A program made the position numbers and the translations under genes. 64,000 nucleotides of DNA from Russula earlei (Eukaryota > Basidiomycota > Agaricomycetes > Russulales > Russulaceae): the NCBI GenBank assembly GCA_025769875.1, contig JAGFNK010000301.1, forward strand, positions 1-64,000. The letters are read 5' to 3'. Below the pieces are notes generated by a model. It had not been told where the DNA came from, did no database searches, and saw nothing but the letters and a program-made list of their open reading frames with translations. This document shows positions 1-8,430 of the stretch, one piece after another (the stretch's first letter is position 1; every line of letters begins with the position of its first letter).

Positions 1-431
1 TGGCAACAGCCAGTGCGCAAACGAACAATCATCCACAACAAAAGGCAGCTACCATGAAAACAAACCAGGAAGCTATCACTGCGATTACGCAGGTGCTCCA
101 CCACTATTTTAAAGGTATTTATGAAGGCGATACTATTTTATTGGGTAGTACCTTCCACCCGGGTATACTATTATTTGGAGACATAAAAGGCCAGCCCTAT
201 GCCAAAACACTCGATCAATACCTGGGCGGCGTGCAAAGCAGAAAGAGTCCAAAAGATTCAGGCCAGCCCTTTACAAGTGATATTATATCCATCGATGCAG
301 TAAATTCAATCGCGATAGCCAAAGTACGTGTACAGATGTACGATTTTAATTACTACGAATTCCTCTCCTTCCACCAGGTAAACGGCAAATGGCTCATCGT
401 AAATAAGATGATCACGCATGTTGACGAATAA
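1..431 (+). CDS. NTF2-like / putative lumazine-binding protein, 5' end outside window
   Basis: A small SnoaL/NTF2-fold protein of the putative lumazine-binding group (DUF4440/Lumazine_bd_2 type). The part from the ATG at 54 is 125 residues. It has the family's N-terminal helix (QEAITAITQVLHHYFKGIYEGD) followed by strands ending in GKWLIVNKMITH. The frame stays open to the left of the ATG and reads ATASAQTNNHPQQKAAT, which looks like the end of a signal peptide with an Ala-X-Ala-like cleavage site. The real start is therefore probably outside the window and the protein exported; the ATG at 54 is the fallback start. The stop lies 12 bases before the nitronate monooxygenase ATG, so the two are probably one operon with the SDR. 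No catalytic function can be assigned. Confidence 0.72.
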   Translation, partial: ATASAQTNNHPQQKAATMKTNQEAITAITQVLHHYFKGIYEGDTILLGSTFHPGILLFGDIKGQPYAKTLDQYLGGVQSRKSPKDSGQPFTSDIISIDAVNSIAIAKVRVQMYDFNYYEFLSFHQVNGKWLIVNKMITHVDE

Positions 432-443
432 ACAAACGATACT

Positions 444-1530
444 ATGTGGTACAATACAATCGCAACAAAAATGTTGGGTATTCAATACCCTGTTATGCAA
501 GGCCCTTTTGGCGGCAACCTCTCCTCTGTTCAGCTCGTAGCCACGGTATCCAATGCAGGTGGCCTGGGTGGTTATGGTGCTTACACACTTAGCCCGCAGG
601 AGATAATTGAGGTAGATAAGCAGATCAAAGCCACAACAGATAAGCCTTATAATCTCAACCTATGGGTATCGGATACCGATGCGCCCAATGGTACCATTAC
701 GGATGAGCAGTATGCGCAGGCTGCACAATTATTCAAGCCCTATTTTGACGAAGCAGGTATACCCCTGCCGGAAAAGCCTCCAACTTTCCATGCAAGGTTC
801 CAAAACCAATTACAGGTGGTATTGGATATACGCCCCAAAGTGTTCAGCTTCATGTTTGGCACACTACCGGCTGATGTATTGGAACAATGCCGGAGGTTAA
901 GCATTATAACAGTAGGCGCAGCTACTACGCTTGACGAAGCGATTGCCTTAGATGCAACGGGCGTAGATATGATCATTGCTTCCGGGTTTGAAGCAGGTGG
1001 CCACCGGCCTTCCTTCCTTGCTTCAGCGGAATCTTCTGTTACCGGCAGTTTTGTACTCCTGCAACTGATCAAAGAAAAAGTGAAAACCCCCGTTATTGCA
1101 GCAGGTGGTATCGCCAATGGCAAAGGGGGTAGCAGCAGCATTGGCACTGGGCGCCAGCGCCGCACAAATAGGTACTGCTTTCCTGGCCTGCGAAGAATCG
1201 AATGCTACAGATGTTCATCGTAAGCTCCTGTTCTCAGATGCAGCTAAATATACCACGCTATCCCGTGCCTTTACCGGCAGGTTAGGTCGCGGTTTAACCA
1301 GCCGCATCGCCAAAGACCTCCTGGGTAAAGAAAACCAATTCCTCCCCTTTCCTTTACAAACACAATTCATGGCCCCTTTACGTAAAGCCGCCTTCGACCA
1401 GGAGAAATGGGATATGATCTTATTCTGGGGTGGACAAATTGCACCCATATTAAAACATACCAAAGCCAAAGAACTAATGGAAGCTATTGTAGCAGAAACC
1501 AATGCCTACTTTACTCACCTCAAAGCATAA
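444..1530 (+). pseudogene. Nitronate monooxygenase, one frameshift
   Basis: FMN-dependent TIM-barrel enzyme of the nitronate monooxygenase (2-nitropropane dioxygenase) family, which oxidises alkyl nitronates to carbonyl compounds and nitrite. The first frame (444-1223) starts MWYNTIATKMLGIQYPVMQG and carries the FMN-binding loops (GLGGYGAYTLSP, ASGFEAGGHRP). After VIAAGGIANGKG the correct frame moves by one base and continues VAAALALGASAAQIGTAFL to 1530. The shift lies in a run of five G at 1125-1129 where four restore one frame of 361 residues, the usual family length. A sequencing indel or a recent mutation would look the same. It sits 12 bases after the NTF2-like gene and 4 bases before the SDR start. 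Confidence 0.85.
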
Positions 1531-1534
1531 TACT

Positions 1535-2374
1535 ATGAATACTTCAAAAGTCTGGTATGTAACAGGCGCCTCGCAGGGGTTAGGACTGATACTTGTGCAA
1601 AAGCTGTTACAACAGGGTTACCGGGTAGCAGCCACCTCACGCAATGCAGCAGCATTAAAACAATCAGTTGCATCAGCCGGTAATGATCAGTTTCTCCCCT
1701 TATCGGTTGATCTCAATAGTATGAACAGTATTGAAACATCCATTCAACAAACAATAGCCAGCTTTGGCAGAATAGATGTTGTGGTCAACAATGCCGGTTA
1801 TGGCATGGCAGCCACTTTGGAAGAAACCGAAACCAAAGAGATCAGTGATATCATTACCATCAATCTCCTGGCAACCATCTATGTCACAAAAGCCGTGTTA
1901 CCATTCATGCGCACGCAAAGTTCGGGATACTTTATCAATGTAGGTTCCGTTGCCGGTTTTTCAGGCGCACCTGGCTGGTCAGTGTATTCCGCCACCAAAG
2001 CAGCAGTAGCAGCTTTCTCCGAGGTGTTAGCGCTCGATGTAAAAGAGTTTGGTATCAAAGTAACCGTAGCAGAACCCTCCGGCTTCCGCACCGGGTTTCT
2101 TACCCAAAACTCACTGGCATATACACCCGGTAAAATAGCAGGTTACAAAGCAGTCAAGGATGCGCAGGAACGTTATTTGGCCATGAATGGCAAACAGGCG
2201 GGCGACCCGGAAAGGGCAGCCACCATATTTATGGAGCTGGCCGAAAACCCGGAACCACCCCTGCGTTTGTTCTTAGGAGAAGATGCTTACAAACGGGTTG
2301 CTCAAAAGCTTGCTGTAATGCAGGCAGAATTGGAGAAATGGAAACCGGTTACTATCGCAGCAGATTTTAATTGA
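1535..2374 (+). CDS. SDR family oxidoreductase
   Basis: Classical short-chain dehydrogenase/reductase of about 279 residues. It has the N-terminal cofactor motif TGASQGLG, the NNAGYG motif, and the catalytic Ser/Tyr/Lys set in NVGSVAGFSGAPGWSVYSATKAA (Y and K of YSATK). The open frame extends up to 1502, but the ATG at 1535 puts the Rossmann strand (KVWYVTGAS) right after the start and follows the monooxygenase stop by 4 bases, so I chose it. The substrate is unknown. Residues after the first Rossmann strand (ATSRN) fit NADP preference, which is inference. It is the last gene of the left-edge operon and is followed by a hairpin terminator. Confidence 0.9.
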   Translation: MNTSKVWYVTGASQGLGLILVQKLLQQGYRVAATSRNAAALKQSVASAGNDQFLPLSVDLNSMNSIETSIQQTIASFGRIDVVVNNAGYGMAATLEETETKEISDIITINLLATIYVTKAVLPFMRTQSSGYFINVGSVAGFSGAPGWSVYSATKAAVAAFSEVLALDVKEFGIKVTVAEPSGFRTGFLTQNSLAYTPGKIAGYKAVKDAQERYLAMNGKQAGDPERAATIFMELAENPEPPLRLFLGEDAYKRVAQKLAVMQAELEKWKPVTIAADFN

Positions 2375-2382
2375 TACAAACA

Positions 2383-2421
2383 AAAGGCCCTGCCACCAAT
2401 GTATGGGGTGGCAGGGCCTTT
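2383..2421. terminator. Bidirectional hairpin terminator
   Basis: A perfect 15-base-pair inverted repeat: AAAGGCCCTGCCACC at 2383-2397, a 9-base loop, and its complement at 2407-2421, followed by a T/C-rich run on the plus strand and preceded by A-rich sequence. It sits between the convergent SDR (ends 2374) and YncE-like gene (ends 2441) and can serve both. Confidence 0.85.
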
Positions 2422-2440
2422 CTTCTTTCTCTTTGTTTCC

Positions 2441-3445
2441 TTATGCGGGCTTATACACAAGCACGGCAAATGTGCCTGGTTTTATTTTACGGGTACCTGG
2501 TTCAAATTCGGGCGCGCTCACATAGATCTTCTTTGTTTTTTTATCCAATGCCATTGTTTTAGCGCGGTATTGCGTACTAAGCGTTTGTATCACAATATAC
2601 TCATCTGCGCTTTTTTGCTGAATGATGGTAAGCGTAGCATCACCATTGGAAACATAGATCTTTTTTGTTTCCGCATCATATACCACTGCATCAACACCCG
2701 CACCAATAGGCAGTGTGGTAATAACCTTGCCTGTTATAGCATCCACCACGCTCAATCCTTTATTGGTACGGCATCCTGTAAATAAACGCTGGTTAGCAGC
2801 ATCAAATGCAATCCCGGTAGGGCCACCACAGGGGGCCAGTGGATAAGTTGCTTTTACTTCCAGGGTTTTTGTATCAATCACCTTCAGGCTGTTCTTATCT
2901 TCTAAATTATTATAAATAAGCCCTTTGCCGTTGGCTACGGCAAACTCGGGAGCGCCATCGAGTGCAATGGTTTTTACAAGCGACAATGTATTAATATCAA
3001 TCACACAGGTGTTCTTGCTATCGCCATTAAATACAAACACCTTTTTTGAATAGGCATCGTAAATAATACCGTCTTCATCCTCTTCCGGCAACGCAATTGT
3101 TTTTATTATTTTAAATGTGGTAAGATCTACCACTACCACCGCTTTCCCCTTGCCATCGCTGATAAATCCTTTGTTCACTTCATTTACAATGGCTATGCCA
3201 TGTACGCCCTGCATGCCATCAATAGTAGCAACCTGTTTTTCTGTAGCAAGGTCAATTACATGGAAAGAAGTACCATGAGAAACGAATAAATGATTATTCA
3301 CCTCATCAATGGAAAGGTAGTCGTAACCACCATCACCAGCCAGCGCTATCTTTTGATCGAAACTGTATTGTTGTGCACGCACCTGTAAAGAGAAACACAG
3401 GAATAAAAGACTTGCTAAAAGCAAAAAGGGTTTGTTCATTTTCAT
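2441..3445 (-). CDS. YncE-like beta-propeller protein
   Basis: Exported protein of 334 residues built from repeated beta-propeller blades of the YncE/YVTN type. Visible blades include HLFVSHGTSFHVIDL, KVFVFNGDSKNTCVIDI, RLFTGCRTNKGLSVVDA and KIYVSNGDATLTII, so roughly seven repeats follow a signal peptide (MKMNKPFLLLASLLFLCFSL, cut near VRAQ). Relatives are periplasmic or surface proteins of poorly known role, some DNA- or nucleotide-binding; no reaction can be assigned. It is a single-gene unit, convergent with the SDR and sharing its terminator. A second Met two codons in is an equally good start. Confidence 0.85.
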   Translation of the reverse strand: MKMNKPFLLLASLLFLCFSLQVRAQQYSFDQKIALAGDGGYDYLSIDEVNNHLFVSHGTSFHVIDLATEKQVATIDGMQGVHGIAIVNEVNKGFISDGKGKAVVVVDLTTFKIIKTIALPEEDEDGIIYDAYSKKVFVFNGDSKNTCVIDINTLSLVKTIALDGAPEFAVANGKGLIYNNLEDKNSLKVIDTKTLEVKATYPLAPCGGPTGIAFDAANQRLFTGCRTNKGLSVVDAITGKVITTLPIGAGVDAVVYDAETKKIYVSNGDATLTIIQQKSADEYIVIQTLSTQYRAKTMALDKKTKKIYVSAPEFEPGTRKIKPGTFAVLVYKPA

Positions 3446-3609
3446 ATAATGTGATTAGTGGCTAATGCCGGTGTTGGTTAAAAGATGATCAATTGACCGT
3501 AAAAGTGAAAGTAAAAAATGAAGCAAATCTGAAGTATGGGTCAAACCCAACAGAATATTGTAACTTGCTAAATGTCGTTCATACATCTGTCTAAATTCTT
3601 ACTAACACA

Positions 3610-6070
3610 ATGCCATCCCATATAACTGGTACAAATACTGTATCAATGACGCCTGATATTGACACACAAACCTTACAATCTGCTTTAGTCTCAGCAGGGT
3701 TAGGCATATGGAAAGTAATGCTGAAAGAGCCCTGGACTGTAATTTGGGACGATCGCTGTAAAGCGCTTTTCGGCATAGCAAAGGGAAATGCCATTCCTTA
3801 CGCGCAAGCCATTCAAGCCATACACGAGGACGACAGACCCCAGGTGGATGCAGCAGTAAAAGCAGCAATAGACCCGGCAGGTGACGGACATTATAATATA
3901 ACATATCGTACCATAGGTATTGATGATAAGCAGCTTCGATGGGTGAATTTTATAGGCAAAGCACATTTTGATGACAAGGGCGCTCCCTTGCACTTTACAG
4001 GAATAGCAAGGGACTTAACAGACGATAAGAGATACCAGGAAAGCGAATTACAATCACGCAGCCTTATAGAACAGTCGCCTGTACGTTCCTTATTGTTAAC
4101 CGGTGAAAACATGGTTATTACACGCGCTAACAAGCAGTTGCTGGATAGCTGGGGTAAAGATGCATCTGTAATAGGTAAGCCACTACTGGAAGTATTACCA
4201 GGTATAGAAAACCAAATTTTCCCGCAACTATTAGCACAGGTATATACCACAGGCATACCACATACAGCAACGGATACGCCCGTTACTTTAACCCGTGATG
4301 GCCAGGATCATATCCACTATTTCGATTTCACTTACCAGCCTATGCGCACAGCATCAGGCAGCGTGTATGGTATATTATCTACCGCCATTGATGTAACAGA
4401 AAAAGTACGCTATCGCCAAAAGATTGAAGAAGCCGAGCTATACACACGTAGCATATTTTATAACTCACCGGTAGCCAAAATGGTATTTACAGGCGACGAC
4501 ATGGCAATTAGTACCATCAATGAGAATATGTTCGACATATTGGGACGCGATGCATCCATTATAGGAAAGCCATTCATGGAAGCAATGCCTGAATTGACCG
4601 CTACACCATTAATGAGCAGGCTTAGGCATGTAAGAGCCACCGGTGAAACTTTTTACCAGCCCGAAGAAAAGATTTCATTCTTTAGGTATGGCCAGCCATA
4701 TACCGGCTATTATACCTACATATTTAAGCCCTTGCGCAATATGCTGGATGAGATCTATGGCATTATGTGCACCTGTACAGAAGTAACTGAACAAACATTG
4801 GCAAGGCAACAAAAAGAAGCTGCCGAAACAAGCTTTCGCAATGCAATAGAAGTAGCACAATTGGGTACATGGAGTTTTGATATAAAAAGGAGCATGATGA
4901 CTTACTCACCGCGTATGCAGGACTGGTATGGGCTAACTACAGCAGAAGTTCCCTCCGGAGAGATTGTTTCTATGATGGAAGGAGACGACAGTGAGAGCAT
5001 ACGCAGGAACTTTGAAACGCGCCGTGAATGCCGATTTCTCTGTCGACATTAATGATGAACACACAGTGATCAACCGCCAGACAGGACAAAAGCGCCTTGT
5101 TCATTCTATAGGTAAACCGGTACTTGACCAAGATGGTGAAGTGGTTAGAATTGATGGCGTATCAAGAGATGTTACTGCGCAACGACAACTACAGGGTGCA
5201 TTGGAAGACGAAGTACAATTACGCACAGAAGAACTGGCAGCAACCAACGAAGAATTAAAAGCCACCAATGATGAACTCTATAGTTTAAATGAAGAACTGG
5301 AAGAAGCCAACGGGCTATTAACCAAGTCCAACGAAGAGCTTGCCCAATATGCGTATGTAGCCAGCCACGACTTACAGGAACCGCTTCGAAAGATCCGCAT
5401 TTTTTCAGATATGCTCGATACAGTAGCCGTTTTACCACAGGAGCACAAAGTATGGGTAGAAAAAATCAATCAGTCAGCAGAGCGCATGACCTTGCTGATA
5501 AAAGACCTGCTCACCTTTTCACGATTGTTGAAGTCGGATTCATTGGCACAGCAGGTAGATCTGAAAGAGGTGATCAATAGTGTAGTGAGCGATTTTGAGC
5601 TAACCATACTGGAAAAGAATGCGACCATTGAAATAGGCGATCTGCCCGTGGTAGAAGCAATCAGTTTACAAATGAACCAGCTCTTCTACAACCTCATTAG
5701 TAATGCGCTTAAGTTTACAAACAAGGGAGTCGATCCCCATATAAAGATCAACGCAGTAGAAATGCCGGAAGAGGAAATAATCCAATACATACCAAGACCC
5801 GTTAGATACATCAAATATTACCTGATCAGTTTTATTGATAATGGCATAGGGTTCGAAACCCAATATATTGATCAGATCTTCGAAATATTCAAAAGGCTTC
5901 ACAGCAAAGAAGTATATCCGGGTTCAGGTATAGGCCTCGCGCTCTGCCGCAATATTGTAGCCAACCACAATGGCCACCTGTATGCCGTTTCCGAACCCGG
6001 TAAAGGAAGTACCTTTGCTATTATTCTCCCCGCCGAGCAGGCACAGGCAGACCTGGGTATATCCTCCTAA
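3610..6070 (+). pseudogene. Multi-PAS sensor histidine kinase, one frameshift
   Basis: Cytoplasmic-type sensor kinase read in two frames: 3610-5052 (480 aa) and on to 6070 in another. Rejoined, it would be 819 residues. Four PAS domains come first (roughly residues 15-135, 145-270, 280-405, 410-540), then a heptad-rich coiled coil (AATNEELKATNDELYSLNEE), a HisKA box with the phospho-acceptor His in YVASHDLQEPLRKI, and an HATPase domain with N box (LFYNLISNALKFT), G1 (IDNGIGF) and G2 (GSGIGLALC). There is no receiver domain. The frame break lies at about 5017-5022 (ACGCGCC), inside the fourth PAS, where one surplus base would explain it. The stop overlaps the stop of the convergent membrane-protein gene by three bases. 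The signal sensed and the partner regulator are unknown. Confidence 0.82.
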
Positions 6071-6714
6071 TCAGGCAAGGTTCTCCCTCCGCTCACCATC
6101 ACAATACCCACAATTAGTATCCATATCGCCAATCCTGCAACAAACAGGCGTAACCCATGCAGGCTGTTAAAAGCAAAACCCCCGATCAATAATGCAATAC
6201 CCAACACGGCAAGTGCCATACCTACAAAGGCAATCCATTTGGGCAATTGCCGGGTTTGCAACAGGGCTATGCTCCACAACAATATGGCCAGGCAAAAAGC
6301 CCCCGTATAAATATCATCAAAAGCCATATTAACCGTTGTATTGTACTTCAGCAGCGGCTTCAGCGATTCAATCATTTCAGGTGTAGCCTCCTGGTATTTC
6401 TGAACAAAAAAGGGTAATACCAGGCCATTCATAGTAGCCGCCATCATCACTGCTACCATGCCAAAACAAGCCATTGTAAAAGCAGTTACAGAATAAAACT
6501 GATCCAAACCCAGTCTCCTGGTAAGCCCCAAAAAACCAACCAGGCCAAAGGGAATAGACAACAAGGCAACACTATGCACAACAATGATCATCCCTGTTAT
6601 TTTTAACAGGTGATCAAAGCTGCCACCTGTAGGATGTAGTACCATGGTAAATACGATCAATACAGTAAATACAATGAGTGAGATACCTGCTTGTTTTTGA
6701 AATTGAGTAGTCAT
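6067..6714 (-). CDS. Multi-pass membrane protein, unknown function
   Basis: Integral membrane protein of 215 residues with about six hydrophobic segments, e.g. ISLIVFTVLIVFTMVL, MIIVVHSVALLSIPFGLVGF, AFTMACFGMVAVMMAATM, WIAFVGMALAVLGIALLIGG and LFVAGLAIWILIVGIVMV. It resembles the uncharacterised DUF4386-like membrane proteins of Bacteroidota, but I cannot place it in a family with confidence. It lies 53 bases downstream of the Crp/Fnr-type regulator on the same strand, so the two are probably co-transcribed. The stop overlaps that of the histidine kinase on the other strand. Confidence 0.75.
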   Translation of the reverse strand: MTTQFQKQAGISLIVFTVLIVFTMVLHPTGGSFDHLLKITGMIIVVHSVALLSIPFGLVGFLGLTRRLGLDQFYSVTAFTMACFGMVAVMMAATMNGLVLPFFVQKYQEATPEMIESLKPLLKYNTTVNMAFDDIYTGAFCLAILLWSIALLQTRQLPKWIAFVGMALAVLGIALLIGGFAFNSLHGLRLFVAGLAIWILIVGIVMVSGGRTLPD

Positions 6715-6767
6715 TTCTTTTTTTTATCAAACCTAGCGGGATTAAAACCGCTGGCACTTGATTACAA

Positions 6768-7331
6768 TCAAGAAATGATCCTGCGCCGCACACGGCTCAA
6801 TGTCTCAGGGGTAATACCCAGGTAAGAAGCAATATATTTTAAGGGAAATTGCTGGATGAGGCGGGGCCGGGTGGCCAACAGCCGCTCATATTTTTCTTCC
6901 GGCGACAACCGGGTATTTTGATAATCCTGGTTCTGTACGGTGATCTCGAAAATACGCCCTATCCGGAAAAAAGATTCAGACTGCCTCGCCAGTTGATGAA
7001 AATCGTGAAGCCCCAATTCAAACAACTCACTCTGCTCCGTTGCCTGTATGATGGTTTCCGCAGGCTGCTGCCTGATAAGACTCTTATACTCCATTACCCA
7101 ATCATTCTCCACATACAGGTTTAAGGTAACATCATTACCATCATCCTGTATTTCGTAGTTGCGCAAACTCCCCGAACGAATAAAATAGAATTGCCGGCAT
7201 ACCTGCCCTTCCCTGATCAGCAAAGCATCCTTGCGAAGCGTGATGGGTTGAAGGCGGCTGGTAATAGCAACCAGGTCCTCCTCCGGGAAATTGCCAAAGC
7301 CTTTAATGGATGCTATAACACTATCAAACAT
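6768..7331 (-). CDS. Crp/Fnr family transcriptional regulator
   Basis: Regulator of about 187 residues with an N-terminal cyclic-nucleotide-binding beta-barrel (ALLIREGQVCRQFYFIRSGS) and a degenerate C-terminal helix-turn-helix (FPLKYIASYLGITPETLSRVRR). This is the short Bacteroidota version of the Crp superfamily, where the ligand is usually unknown. The open frame extends to 7385, but the Met at 7331 (MFDSVIASIKGF) matches the usual start of these proteins, so I used it. It is divergent from the pectinesterase (94-base gap) and directly upstream of the membrane-protein gene, so either neighbour could be a target; that is inference. Confidence 0.88.
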   Translation of the reverse strand: MFDSVIASIKGFGNFPEEDLVAITSRLQPITLRKDALLIREGQVCRQFYFIRSGSLRNYEIQDDGNDVTLNLYVENDWVMEYKSLIRQQPAETIIQATEQSELFELGLHDFHQLARQSESFFRIGRIFEITVQNQDYQNTRLSPEEKYERLLATRPRLIQQFPLKYIASYLGITPETLSRVRRRIIS

Positions 7332-7425
7332 AAAAGAAAGGTTTACTGCCTGCCCGCTAAAGATAGAACGATCCTGCCTAACCATCTATTTCGTATTTTG
7401 CATTGCATACTCTAAACCATACCAC

Positions 7426-8430
7426 ATGCAACGGTTTGTCATAAGCATCTTCTTCCTGTTCCATACTTTTTTGTTAACAGCCCAGGGCCGTGTATATCCA
7501 AAAGAGATTACCGTAAGTACCGATGGCAACGGCGACTATAAAACCATACAGGAAGCGGTGAATTCGGTGCGTGATTATGGCCAGCCCGTTACCATCCACA
7601 TACAAAAAGGCGTGTATCATGAAAAGCTCGTGATCGCCACCTGGAAAACAAAGATCATTTTGTTAGGCGACGATCCCCTCAATACCATTATTACCAACAA
7701 CGATTACTCCGGCAAGCCGGTTGCGAATGGCAGGGATGCCTATGCGCTAAGCAAGTTCAACACCTTCACCTCTTATACCGTATTGGTGCAGGGTAATGAT
7801 TGTACCATTAAAAACCTCACTATCGAAAACACGGCAGGTCGCGTTGGCCAGGCCGTTGCACTGCATGTAGAAGGCGACCGGTGTATAGTGGAGAACTGCC
7901 ACATACTCGGCAACCAGGATACCCTGTTCACTACTAACGAAAACAGCCGGCAATACTACAAAGACTGCTATATAGAAGGCACCACCGATTTTATTTTTGG
8001 CGAAGCTACCTGCGTATTTCAAAGCTGTACCATAAAGAACCTGATCAATTCATTTACCACCGCTGCTTCCACTACCGAAAGACAGTCATTTGGCTATGTA
8101 TTCTTCGACTGCAGGTTGATTGCAGCAGATACGATTACCAAAGTGTATTTAGGCCGCCCCTGGCGCTCCTGGGCAAAAACAGTATACATACGCACACAAA
8201 TGGGCGCACAGGTATTACCGGAAGGATGGAACCCCTGGAAAGGCGATACCATGTTTCCAGATAAAGAAAAAACAGCTTATTATGCTGAATATAAAAGCAC
8301 TGGCGCAGGTGCCAATCCCGCACAAAGGGTCAATTGGAGCCACCAGCTAACAGAAGAAGAAGTAAAGAAATATACGATAGCCAATATTATAGGTGGAAAG
8401 GATAACTGGAACCCCGGCAAAAACAATTAA
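7426..8430 (+). CDS. Pectinesterase (carbohydrate esterase family 8)
   Basis: Exported CE8 pectin methylesterase of about 334 residues that removes methyl esters from homogalacturonan, opening it to pectate lyases. The right-handed beta-helix motifs of the family are all present: GQAVALHVEGD, the oxyanion Gln and catalytic Asp in GNQDTLFT, the nucleophile Asp in DFIFGEA, and the Arg/Trp pair in LGRPWRSW. A signal peptide (MQRFVISIFFLFHTFLLTAQ) supports the ATG at 7426 over the upstream in-frame ATG at 7291. The gene is outside the pectin locus at 30-62 kb but fits the same diet. The stop codons of this gene and the convergent hybrid kinase overlap. Confidence 0.93.
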   Translation: MQRFVISIFFLFHTFLLTAQGRVYPKEITVSTDGNGDYKTIQEAVNSVRDYGQPVTIHIQKGVYHEKLVIATWKTKIILLGDDPLNTIITNNDYSGKPVANGRDAYALSKFNTFTSYTVLVQGNDCTIKNLTIENTAGRVGQAVALHVEGDRCIVENCHILGNQDTLFTTNENSRQYYKDCYIEGTTDFIFGEATCVFQSCTIKNLINSFTTAASTTERQSFGYVFFDCRLIAADTITKVYLGRPWRSWAKTVYIRTQMGAQVLPEGWNPWKGDTMFPDKEKTAYYAEYKSTGAGANPAQRVNWSHQLTEEEVKKYTIANIIGGKDNWNPGKNN